From positions 1 to 64,000 of the forward strand of contig NZ_AQUZ01000003.1 of the NCBI RefSeq assembly GCF_000372465.1: a stretch of 64,000 nt of DNA, read 5' to 3'. Position 1 is the stretch's first letter; each line of letters opens with the position of its first letter. This document shows, one piece after another, positions 52,706 through 62,069 of the stretch. The stretch is from Kribbella catacumbae DSM 19601 (GTDB lineage Bacteria; Actinomycetota; Actinomycetes; Propionibacteriales; Kribbellaceae). A program made the position numbers and the translations under genes. A model generated the notes under the pieces. That model had not been told where the DNA came from. It saw only the letters and a list, made by a program, of their open reading frames with translations, and ran no database searches.

Positions 52706-52946
52706 CGGTAGCGAGCGGCCCTGCGCACTCAAGACTCATCACGGCTTCATGTCGTCCAACATTGGCCAGGCGAAACGCCGTCCGCCCTGTAAGCCGCTTC
52801 CGTCGACCTGGATCAAGTGAAGTTGCCCCGCGGACGACATCAGCGGTCAGCATCGTGCCCAGGCCCATGCGAGACGCCGCGTGCCACGAACCCGTGTCAT
52901 CGGCCACTACGACTGAGACGGGTCAAGCCCAGCCCGCGACGAAGTC
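52546..52946. other. Gene-poor left end of the island
   Basis: About 400 bases with no convincing gene. It holds ATGCTTAATGCATCAC (52657-52672), which recurs at the right end with one change, and a nearby TGATGCATC copy. The promoter for the pPIWI_RE gene should be here. Short open frames on both strands show no family resemblance. Confidence 0.5.
52657..52672 (+). repeat. 16-bp direct repeat, left copy
   Basis: ATGCTTAATGCATCAC; matched at 15 of 16 positions by 59806-59821 near the other end of the island, in the same orientation. It contains the palindrome ATGCAT. Could be a recombinase or regulator binding site; the breakpoints themselves lie outside both copies. Confidence 0.55.
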
Positions 52947-55352
52947 ATGCCAAGCTACACCGCACTTACCGTCGCCCTGACCGCTGTCACAAGCCAGCCA
53001 GTAACCCTGTTCCCCGGCCGGAAAGGCACCCGCGACAGCGACGCCCTGCTCATCACAACCAAACCGATCGATCCCTGGGTCTTGCATACCGCGATCCGGA
53101 AATTCGAACAGCTAACCACCGGCGACCACACCTCGGACACGCTCGCAGCACTCCTGCCAGTGGGCATCACACCGCACATCAAGAATCTCGCCGACTTCAT
53201 CGAGCGCGACAAGGTTACCCAGACAGTCTCAGCGCCTGGCTGGTTCTACCAGGCTGCCCGCTGGGAACTCGCACGCCGGATCGCCGCCGAACCACTGCTC
53301 ATCGACGGCACGTATCCCATTCAGCTGAGAATGGACACCGAAGGCAACCTTCTCGCCTTCGACAACCCCATCAGCCTGCCGTCCGGGCAAACCAGGACCG
53401 GTCACGCCACGCAGTACGTTTCAACAGCCATCGTCACGGTGCCCGGTGCAGCGAACTTCTACCTCAGCCTCGATGGTCACGTGGCCCGTCACCCCACGAC
53501 GTGGTCATTCGTGAAGAACGCCTATATCGACAGAGGCACCGGCGCGGCTGACCCGATCCTCCGGCTCCCGGTCCTGTCGCCCTATCCGAAAATAGGACGA
53601 GACCATGCCCAGACCAAAGGCCACGTCGCAGATGTCATCGATGCTCTGGGCCTGAGCGCGATCACGCTTCCTGCCGAATTCGGGGCTGAAGCCGGACAGG
53701 TACGCCCCATCGGCAAGCCGTTGTTCCACCCCACCGGCAAAGGGCCTGGAGTCAGATTCCTTTACCAGCTAGGCCAGCACGCGACACGGCAGCTCGGTAT
53801 CCAGCCCCTGCGGTATGCCAAGACGCCGATGAGTGTCAAAGCATTCGACGATTACCCCGTCCCCGCAGCCAAAATCGACGGCGCAGTACTCGCCAGCGGT
53901 CTGCAGCACCTGCGCATCGTCTGCCTTTACTCCACACCGACCGTTCGCCGACGCATGCAAGAAGTCATGGCCACCTACAGCGCTGCCCCGGACACCTCGC
54001 TGGCAGGAATCCCCGACGGTCAAACCATTCACCTGACCGACAGACTGAGCGTCGTCATGGCAGCGGCCGGCCACCTCCTTGATCACGGCTCACAGCCTCG
54101 CATTGTCAACGGCCAAGCATGGCTGAAGGCACCGCCGGGGACCGGTATCGCTGCCCTGGCCGAGACATTCTGGGATCCCGAAGACCCGCCCAAGGACGAC
54201 GCGAAACCGATCGTGCGGCGCCTCCTTGGAGAAGAGGGCATCGTCAGCCAGTTCATTAACTCCAACTGGACCCCCGCCAAGCCGAAAGCCGCCAACAAGG
54301 CGAAGACAAAAGATGCGCAGGGCAACGAAATGATAGTCAAGCCGAGGAAGGCCTCCGACTACCCAGCGATCGGCGCAATGCGAGATCTCTTTCGCCAGGC
54401 CGGCGTGATCGACGACCGCCTGGGGCAGGCCATGGTGAAGGGTGACACGGTGACGCTGGATCGATCGGCGATCCTGGTGGGGATCCATATCCGGCAGGAC
54501 ACACCACGACGACAACGCAATGGCTACAAACCCGCCAACAGCCTCGTAATTCGTCTCACGGCGCTTCATGCCGAAGCGGACCTGAACCAGCCATGGCGAG
54601 TTAAGAGTGCGGGCAAGCCAGGCCAGCCCTGGTTGAGCTACCGCGAGGCTAACGCCGAGTACTACACCGGTCCCATCGGAATGAAGGAACTGTCCCGCAC
54701 AGCTGGCAATCGCGAAGCCGTGCAGGCCTACGTTGAACAGGCGCTACAGGCAGCCGAGTTTCCCAGCGACCGACCCGTGGTGCTGTTCGTTGACGCCGAA
54801 TCCTGCAAAGGGCTCTGGTCCGGACTCAACGACACAGCTCTCGGCTGCGGACCGCTGCCCGGTGATTCCCTTAACCCCCCAGACCTTGCAGTGGTTCGCT
54901 GCGCCAGCGGACAGCGGGTTCCACAAGCCACACATCGTGGACACGGCACGCCGGTAGCCGACCCTCATCAACCGGCGCTGCCGCAGATGCAGGTATATGG
55001 ACACAGCGAGAACGGAACAGGCAGTTGGGTCCTAGCGCAAGCGTCCAAGACCTACCGAGGCAAGTCGATCGGAGCAAAAACCGGCGCCAAATACACCCGG
55101 TGGACACTGCCGACCGATCGAGCGAAGTTCCACGCCGAAGACTGGCACGCGCTCACCATGATCGAGATCACGGTCGCACGACCAGGATCCTGGCAACCAA
55201 AAATTCTTGTAGAACTCACAGCCAGGCTGTGCCATCAGGCGGCTGCTTGGGACGACCGGACCAAGAAGCCGGTGCCACTCCACCTCGCGGAACGCTCCGA
55301 TCTCGACCACCCACACAACCACGGAGAAAACACGTCCGGACCTGGAGCGTGA
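52947..55352 (+). CDS. pPIWI_RE-type prokaryotic Piwi protein
   Basis: An 801-residue protein. The N-terminal part (to about 450) has APGWFYQAARWELARRI and PIQLRMDTEGNLLAFDNPI, which I read as the DUF3962-type pPIWI_RE X region. The C-terminal part (about 540-801) is RNase H/Piwi-like, with VVLFVDAES, a PDLAVVR strand and an ending TARLCHQAAAWDDRTKKPVPLHLAERSDLD that matches the family ending (D...T.LPLPLHLA). R718 and E740 are candidates for the R-E signature that names the family. pPIWI_RE genes normally sit with a DinG-type helicase and a nuclease gene; none is here. No ribosome binding site precedes ATG 52947, so the start is provisional. Predicted nucleic-acid-guided or RNA/DNA-hybrid defence, cytosolic. 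Confidence 0.75.
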   Translation: MPSYTALTVALTAVTSQPVTLFPGRKGTRDSDALLITTKPIDPWVLHTAIRKFEQLTTGDHTSDTLAALLPVGITPHIKNLADFIERDKVTQTVSAPGWFYQAARWELARRIAAEPLLIDGTYPIQLRMDTEGNLLAFDNPISLPSGQTRTGHATQYVSTAIVTVPGAANFYLSLDGHVARHPTTWSFVKNAYIDRGTGAADPILRLPVLSPYPKIGRDHAQTKGHVADVIDALGLSAITLPAEFGAEAGQVRPIGKPLFHPTGKGPGVRFLYQLGQHATRQLGIQPLRYAKTPMSVKAFDDYPVPAAKIDGAVLASGLQHLRIVCLYSTPTVRRRMQEVMATYSAAPDTSLAGIPDGQTIHLTDRLSVVMAAAGHLLDHGSQPRIVNGQAWLKAPPGTGIAALAETFWDPEDPPKDDAKPIVRRLLGEEGIVSQFINSNWTPAKPKAANKAKTKDAQGNEMIVKPRKASDYPAIGAMRDLFRQAGVIDDRLGQAMVKGDTVTLDRSAILVGIHIRQDTPRRQRNGYKPANSLVIRLTALHAEADLNQPWRVKSAGKPGQPWLSYREANAEYYTGPIGMKELSRTAGNREAVQAYVEQALQAAEFPSDRPVVLFVDAESCKGLWSGLNDTALGCGPLPGDSLNPPDLAVVRCASGQRVPQATHRGHGTPVADPHQPALPQMQVYGHSENGTGSWVLAQASKTYRGKSIGAKTGAKYTRWTLPTDRAKFHAEDWHALTMIEITVARPGSWQPKILVELTARLCHQAAAWDDRTKKPVPLHLAERSDLDHPHNHGENTSGPGA

Positions 55353-55583
55353 ACCAGAGAGGGGCAGACGGCCCAGAGCTATCTGGAGGCTCGCAGCCAT
55401 CAAGCCAGTGGCAGATCGCGACTAGCGGGGGTCGGACCCCGAACCGGGCGGGCCTCGTTCTGGGGGGATCACGGATGGTCTGTTGTGTGCCGTTTGCTGG
55501 CCGGTCGGGGTGGCGGCGCTGTAGTTCACGGTCGTGCGTGACGCTGTCCTATACCGAGCTTGGACAGTCTGGGACCCGTACAG
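55353..55583. other. Spacer between the pPIWI_RE gene and the AbiE operon
   Basis: No gene seen. It contains a short TGTCC...GGACA inverted repeat (about 55544-55565) that may terminate one or both of the convergent operons, and GC-rich sequence without tRNA structure. Confidence 0.45.
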
Positions 55584-56531
55584 CTAGTACAGGGCGCGGT
55601 CGGCGTAGCTGGCACCGTGGAGCTGTCTGATCGCGTCGAGAACTTGTCCGCGGCTGCTCGCGCCACCGGCGAGGATCGCCAGCTCCAGGTCGTCGGGTTC
55701 GGCCAGGAAGCCGTAGAGGCTGCGCAGTTGCTCGCTGAGCTCGTCCAGGCTGGGTGGCGGCACAGCGAGTAGACCGATGCTTTGTTCGTCGAAGTCGGCG
55801 GCTGTCCTGGCTCGACGCCAGAGTGCGGGGTCATATCCGACCGCACCGGAGACCGGCGCCCAGATCGTTGGCGGCGAGGCCAGACCGTACTGGTCGACCC
55901 AGTTCTTGAGTACGGTCAGGCGACGCACTGCAGCCCGGTCGAAGCTCGAGTGGGGGCTGTTGGTTGCGATCCACACCAGGTCGTAGACATCACGTGCGGG
56001 TGTGCGCCGGGTGAGGCGCGCGATCTTTTCGGCCATGTTCTCCGTGAGCGCCATCACCGGTAGAGCGGTCGGCAGGTCGTATGCGTCGTGGATGGCGAGC
56101 CGGATCCATCCCCGCTCGTCGGGTGGCAACCACGGGGCTGGTCCGATGTCGAGTTTGGTCGTCAGATTGCCGACCCCGCCGAACGGTGTGTCGTAGGCAA
56201 CTTGGGGCCGTCCGCGATGGTCGTCGACGCGGTAGCGGAAGCCGTCGATCTCGAGACCGTCGATCTCACCGCGCAGCAGGTCGGACACAACGGCTGGGTC
56301 ATCGGCGGGGTCACGGACCGAGAAGTCCAGATCGGTGGAAAAGCGTCCTGCGTTGCCCGCATAGAGCTTGCGCAGTGCGGTGCCGCCTTTGAAGACGAGG
56401 TGCTCGAATGTGGCTTGTTCGTGCAGGTGCGCCAGCAAGAGATCCTGCGCAACGTCGATCAGGGCGGCGTGCCGCCCGCCGGGTCCCTGAGGGGTGTGAC
56501 GTGCCAGCCAACCAGTGGTGATGCGGCTCAT
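55584..56531 (-). CDS. abiEii: AbiEii/AbiGii-family nucleotidyltransferase toxin
   Basis: A 315-residue member of the DUF1814 nucleotidyltransferase family. FEHLVFKGGTALRKLY (GG at 49-50) and RFSTDLDFSV (D67, D69) form the metal/NTP site, and ALTENMAEKIARLTRRTPARDVYDLVW supplies the later conserved Lys, Arg and Asp. Related toxins transfer nucleotides to targets such as tRNA and stop growth on phage infection. It overlaps the upstream antitoxin gene by four bases (ATGA), the standard AbiE order. Confidence 0.9.
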   Translation of the reverse strand: MSRITTGWLARHTPQGPGGRHAALIDVAQDLLLAHLHEQATFEHLVFKGGTALRKLYAGNAGRFSTDLDFSVRDPADDPAVVSDLLRGEIDGLEIDGFRYRVDDHRGRPQVAYDTPFGGVGNLTTKLDIGPAPWLPPDERGWIRLAIHDAYDLPTALPVMALTENMAEKIARLTRRTPARDVYDLVWIATNSPHSSFDRAAVRRLTVLKNWVDQYGLASPPTIWAPVSGAVGYDPALWRRARTAADFDEQSIGLLAVPPPSLDELSEQLRSLYGFLAEPDDLELAILAGGASSRGQVLDAIRQLHGASYADRALY

Positions 56532-57331
56532 GTCGCCTCTGTAAGTTCGCGGGGGTCGAATGGCAGTAGGCCGTCGGCCACGTTGAAGCGCTTGTCAAAG
56601 CGCCGGGTGACTCGGGATCGACCAAACCAGGTCACGTTCTTTGGTTTGGTCGGTTGCAGCAGGTCCGCTGTCTTCGGCGCGACGCCGCTGAGTAGATAGG
56701 CAAGTCGTGGGCGCACGGCAGTCGGTCGCCGGTGCAGTTCCTTGTCCAGATCGTTGACCGGGGACCGCTCGGCGAGGTCGGGGAGCGCCTCGGCGAACGT
56801 GGTCCAGTCCCGCACGTCGCCTGGCTTGGTCGCCAGGTGAGCCAGGATCGTGGCTGGCTGGTGGACCGGAAGTTGCTCGAGGGCCGCTGGGGTGAGTCGA
56901 GCGGAGAAATGCACGACTCGCATGCGCTGCTTGAGCGAGTCGGGGACCACTGTGTTGACCGGTACTGCGATCTCGTGGCGATCCGGTGCGCGCTCGGCCA
57001 ATCCGTGGAGCCACAGGGCGCTGCCCAGGGCAACTGTCGCTGAGTGGTGACCAGCTAGCATTGCGGCCCGCAAGTCGATGAACGGGTCGCCGTGGCCGTA
57101 GGGTCCGGCGTGCGCACCGGGGGCGAACTCGTACACGCCGCGTTGCCCGGTGGGTAGTAGCCACCCTGCCTCGCGCAGCCGGCCGGCGAGCACCTTCGCG
57201 GGCGTTCGCAGCCCGGCCTCCTCGGCGAGGCGGGCAAGGTCGTCCATCCTGACCAGGGTGAGTTGACGCAGCTCCAGGTCAGCGACCAAATGGGCAAGTC
57301 CCCGCGACAGGGTCCGCGCAGGTACTGTCAT
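56528..57331 (-). CDS. abiEi: AbiEi-type antitoxin/transcriptional regulator
   Basis: A 267-residue protein: an N-terminal winged helix (VRMDDLARLAEEAGLRTPAKVLAGRLREAGWLLPTGQRGVYEFAPG, about 27-72) followed by an AbiEi C-terminal domain with the SALWLHGLAERAPDRHEIAVPV segment. AbiEi proteins bind repeats in their own promoter and neutralise AbiEii without direct contact (type IV). ATG 57331 has GGGAGG 5 bp upstream, which decides it over the ATG seven codons earlier. Two TCGGATACC repeats lie upstream. Confidence 0.87.
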   Translation of the reverse strand: MTVPARTLSRGLAHLVADLELRQLTLVRMDDLARLAEEAGLRTPAKVLAGRLREAGWLLPTGQRGVYEFAPGAHAGPYGHGDPFIDLRAAMLAGHHSATVALGSALWLHGLAERAPDRHEIAVPVNTVVPDSLKQRMRVVHFSARLTPAALEQLPVHQPATILAHLATKPGDVRDWTTFAEALPDLAERSPVNDLDKELHRRPTAVRPRLAYLLSGVAPKTADLLQPTKPKNVTWFGRSRVTRRFDKRFNVADGLLPFDPRELTEAT

Positions 57332-57353
57332 GAGAACCTCCCAGGTAACCATT

Positions 57354-57421
57354 TCGGATACCAAGGTACCGCGTGTGACAGAACTGTCAAGCGATGTCCG
57401 TAAGTAATCAGATCGGATACC
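57354..57421. promoter_or_regulatory. AbiE promoter with two 9-bp direct repeats
   Basis: TCGGATACC occurs at 57354-57362 and 57413-57421 in the same orientation, 59 bp apart, in an AT-rich region upstream of abiEi. The first copy overlaps the untranslated leader. AbiEi-type antitoxins repress by binding such repeats cooperatively. A GTGACAGAACTGTCA near-palindrome lies between them. Confidence 0.6.
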
Positions 57422-57737
57422 TTTAAGCTGTCTATGACAGTGGTGGCGAGGTCTCCTGAAGCGCGTCGCCATCCCTCTGCGTGTCAGGGTGAGTTGAGGC
57501 CAGAGGCTCGTAGCAAGTCCGCCCTTCAGCGCTCAACCCGCAAGCGAGCTGAGCGGGGAGATGCGTCCGAGTGCTGGCTGACCCGAAGTCAGGATGTGCC
57601 TCCTCTGGACGCACACGCCAAGTTTCTCTCAGCGAGCTTTCACAAGGCCTGACGTACCGGGATTGCGCGCTGCCGATTGGCGCGGACCTGGCGGACTTCA
57701 GCGGGTAAGCGTTACAGCGTCCTGGCAGGATAGTCGT
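57422..57737. other. Gene-free stretch between abiE and the truncated coiled-coil gene
   Basis: About 315 bases with divergent promoters expected at each end and no recognisable coding sequence on either strand. Long open frames on the minus strand here have no family sequence. Confidence 0.45.
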
Positions 57738-58037
57738 GTGAGTCTCGTTGACGATGGCGGCCCTGACCTGCGTCGTGAGCTGTCCGAGCTTCGGGCCGAG
57801 CGAGACCGGTTGCGGGTCGAGAACGTGCGGCTGTCCCGTCTGCTGGAGCTGCGAGGCGAGGACACCACACCCGTGGCCGAGCAACTTGCGGCTCCTATCG
57901 GGCCTGGCGGTCTGGTGTCGATGGCGGGCACTGGCGCGACTGCAACCTTGTCTTACTCCTCGACGACCAACTGCCCCCGTCGCAGAGAAACGACGACCTG
58001 CTGGCCGAAACGACGGCGACTCGCCTGCATCTTCTAA
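57738..58037 (+). pseudogene. Truncated coiled-coil N-terminus (TOTE/helicase-like)
   Basis: From GTG 57738 about 50 residues read SLVDDGGPDLRRELSELRAERDRLRVENVRLSRLLELRG, a leucine-zipper coiled coil. Large primase-helicase or nuclease proteins of actinobacterial conflict systems (TOTE type) often start this way. After about residue 65 the sequence becomes low-complexity and stops, with no helicase domain. Either a very short coiled-coil protein or, more likely, the beginning of a deleted large defence gene. Confidence 0.45.
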
Positions 58038-58063
58038 GGCTGAGCCTGGGGCTGTGGGATGGC

Positions 58064-58366
58064 TTATCGGCGGCGGTGCGGCTGGCCGCGTTCCCACCAG
58101 TCGATGGCCTCGCTGTCCTCGGCCATGCGCCGGATGATGTGGGCGGTGAACTCGGCCCGGCTGCCGGTTGTCTGGCAGAACGTCCACAACTGCCGTGCCG
58201 CGCGCTGATACTGGTAGACCACCTGATCGACTTCGAAGGCGTCCAGCTCACCGCCGCGGTGCCGATCGACGGCCTCGGCGACCCGCTGGACCAGCGCCGC
58301 CAACTGCGCCTCGTGGTAGGTGGCGACCTGTTGGCATGCGGCTCGCCGCTCGGCCTTCGTACTCAC
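58064..58366 (-). CDS. Small helical hypothetical protein
   Basis: A 100-residue protein, highly helical and charged (ERRAACQQVATYHEAQLAALVQRVAEAVDRHRGGELDAFEVDQVVYQYQRAARQLWTFC), ending IDWWERGQPHRRR. It has good codon structure and an ATG. Not recognised; small proteins like it are common in actinomycete mobile regions. It lies tail-to-tail with the truncated coiled-coil gene. Confidence 0.6.
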   Translation of the reverse strand: MSTKAERRAACQQVATYHEAQLAALVQRVAEAVDRHRGGELDAFEVDQVVYQYQRAARQLWTFCQTTGSRAEFTAHIIRRMAEDSEAIDWWERGQPHRRR

Positions 58367-58394
58367 GGAACAACGCTACCTGGTCCGGAGAACA

Positions 58395-58647
58395 TCACCA
58401 CGGCACTGGCCACCGCGAGGGGGCGATGTACTCGTGAATCAGATCGGTCACCGTCGCGATGTGGGCGAGGTCGTGGTCTGCGGTCATTACGGCCGCGTCG
58501 TTCGCGATGGCGTAGCCCGCGATGAGGATATCGAGCGAGTCCGCCGCCGGGCCGAGGTCTGTGCCCCGCAAAGCGTTCTGGATGTCGAGCACCAGTGATT
58601 CGTCCAGTGCGTGCCCGAGCAGGAACCCGAGGGAGGCTTGTGCGCCG
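58395..58647 (-). pseudogene. vapC-type PIN toxin, C-terminal remnant
   Basis: The readable part LDIQNALRGTDLGPAADSLDILIAGYAIANDAAVMTADHDLAHIATVTDL carries the second half of a PIN ribonuclease: D-ILIAGYAI and MTADHDLAHIA, with the late acidic residues. The N-terminal DTS half is gone; the frame joins straight on to remains of the antitoxin, so an internal deletion removed the centre of the operon. No function expected. Confidence 0.72.
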
Positions 58648-58687
58648 AGTTAGCTGTCCAAGTCGGTCAGCGCCGCGATCCTGTCGA

Positions 58688-58822
58688 TCATCGCGCCTTT
58701 TGCGTCGAGGCGATGAGACGGCGCAGTGCGAGATCGAGGACGGCACGGTTCGACCGTTCGCCGGTGAGCGGTCGGGCACGCTCCATCAGTTCGGGGTCCA
58801 GGTCAACGCTGGTCACGGCCAT
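58688..58822 (-). pseudogene. vapB-type antitoxin, frameshifted
   Basis: From ATG 58822: MAVTSVDLDPELMERARPLTGERSNRAVLDLALRRLIASTQKAR, then a premature stop. The expected continuation (MIDRIAALTDLDS) is present one base out of frame and then meets a TAA. This is the ribbon-helix-helix VapB pattern (VDLDPELxxRAxxLTGxxSNRAVLxxALRRLI). A one-base deletion near 58692 and the nonsense codon make it inactive, with its toxin also broken. Confidence 0.72.
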
Positions 58823-58922
58823 GATGGGCTCCTCTCGATACATGGGTCGTACTGGCCGCAACGTCGGCGACTGACCGGCTACGGCCGTGGAACTGTTCGG
58901 AGTGATTGTGCGGACGCCAGCG

Positions 58923-59417
58923 CTAGGTCCACGGATCGTCCTCGCGCGGGCTCAGCCCGGACTTGTGCCGGATTCGGCAAGACACACCGGCGCCACCGTT
59001 CCGGCAGGGAAGCCGCACGGAAGTCGGTTGACCGCAGATCGTGTGCCAGTCGCCGGTGTACTCGTTGCGTGCCAGGAACGCATCCTCACCGCTCTCCGTA
59101 CGAGCCTTGATCGTCCGATTGGAGTAGGTGTGCTCGACAGCGAACCGGTCGGCACCATCGGGTATCCATTGATACTCGGGCGACAACTTCCTCCGCTCGA
59201 TCTCCACTGCGGCGCCGAGTGCAGGCGGTGTGGCCAGGTCGCGTTCCCACTGCGCAGCAGCCTCCGCCTTCTCCTGCGCCGCACGGGCCTCTGCCTCTGC
59301 TCTCTCAATCTCCCAGCGGCTGCGACCCTCACGACGCTTTCGATGCGTGCCGCGAGGCTGCCCCTTGTCATCTACGCAGTGTTCGCCGGGTGCAGCTTCA
59401 CAGGCGGCTCGGTCCAC
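58923..59417 (-). CDS. Phage-like protein with a cysteine/histidine motif and coiled coil
   Basis: A 164-residue protein. It begins [29 protein letters not shown], a C-x2-AP-x2-C...H-x-x-R motif common in Streptomyces phage and plasmid proteins, then an Ala/Glu coiled coil (about 30-65) and a C-terminal beta-rich part with NEYTGDWHTICGQP and two further cysteines. The GTG at 59417 lies inside a second small frame, so the zinc motif may originally have been longer. Function unknown. Confidence 0.55.
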   Translation of the reverse strand: MDRAACEAAPGEHCVDDKGQPRGTHRKRREGRSRWEIERAEAEARAAQEKAEAAAQWERDLATPPALGAAVEIERRKLSPEYQWIPDGADRFAVEHTYSNRTIKARTESGEDAFLARNEYTGDWHTICGQPTSVRLPCRNGGAGVSCRIRHKSGLSPREDDPWT

Positions 59418-59500
59418 TCCTGCCCGATAACAGGATCGCCTATCCGGGCCCAGGCAATGGGCTCACCGCACCAGCCGTCGAAAAGAACCTCGCCACTCAT
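59372..59500 (-). CDS. Small ORF overlapping the zinc-motif gene
   Basis: Forty-two codons from ATG 59500 ([17 protein letters not shown], then [10 protein letters not shown]). It overlaps the next gene by 46 bp in another frame. Its WCGEPI could be the first half of the Cys ribbon continued in the other frame, in which case one base has been lost and the two pieces were a single gene. Short phage-type leader gene is the alternative. Confidence 0.3.
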   Translation of the reverse strand: MSGEVLFDGWCGEPIAWARIGDPVIGQEWTEPPVKLHPANTA

Positions 59501-59805
59501 CCCTTCATCTTGCCGTGCGACGCCGACCGATGACAGGCCCATCCACCAAGCTTCCGGCGCTGGTCGAGCCGGCGATAGGACCGAGGGCGGCGGCCTGCGA
59601 GCTGGACATCGAGACTCTGGGGGTATCGGTCAGCAGATCTCGTAGACTCGGAAATCATTGCCTAAGACAACGAATTGAACATGGCGGTCATGAGCCACCG
59701 GGCTCGGGGTGTTCGGAGAGGCCTTCTTTCGCGTCGCCAGCCCGAGAGTCCCCAACTAGGCTCGGACAGACGGCAATGCGCGGGCGACGTTCTGAGCCCG
59801 AATGC

Positions 59806-59821
59806 ATGCTTGATGCATCAC
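59806..59821 (+). repeat. 16-bp direct repeat, right copy
   Basis: ATGCTTGATGCATCAC, differing at one base from the copy at 52657-52672. It lies 45 bp before the DUF255 start codon and could be part of the promoter that now drives the restored gene, or a recombinase-binding arm site. Confidence 0.55.
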
Positions 59822-59865
59822 AGATGGTCGAAGTGATGCAACTATCACTGGAACGGAGTGACACG

Positions 59866-61842
<1,977 letters not shown>

Positions 61843-61953
61843 CAACGCGCGTCAGTGCGGGTTTTCCCTGCCGTTTCGCCGGAATCTCTTGACTCTTGGT
61901 CCGGCGAAGGACAGAGTCCTCCCTCAGTCGGATGTAACGGAACTCGCACGTAC

Positions 61954-61968
61954 TGACACATATTGTCA
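61954..61968. promoter_or_regulatory. Palindrome upstream of the M4 peptidase gene
   Basis: TGACACATATTGTCA, an imperfect palindrome with TGACA/TGTCA half-sites, followed at once by another TTGTCACAA. It lies about 100 bp before the peptidase start in a 227-bp gap that is AT-richer than its surroundings. Candidate regulator site; the regulator is unknown. Confidence 0.5.
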
Positions 61969-62069
61969 CAAGTGAGCAGTGGCACTGCTGCGCCAGAACA
62001 TCCGGTCTGCCCCCAATTGAATTTGGTCGCTGCGCCCAAACAGCGACCACACCGTGAGGAGATGTTGTC

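Noticed and set aside
55420..55583. A tRNA or tRNA-like attachment site next to the pPIWI_RE gene
   Set aside because: There are short inverted repeats but no cloverleaf, anticodon arm or TTCGA loop could be drawn.
57432..58187. A 251-codon minus-strand gene in the island
   Set aside because: The sequence is low-complexity (His/Pro/Arg), overlaps the abiE promoter and the coiled-coil reading frame, and has no family resemblance.
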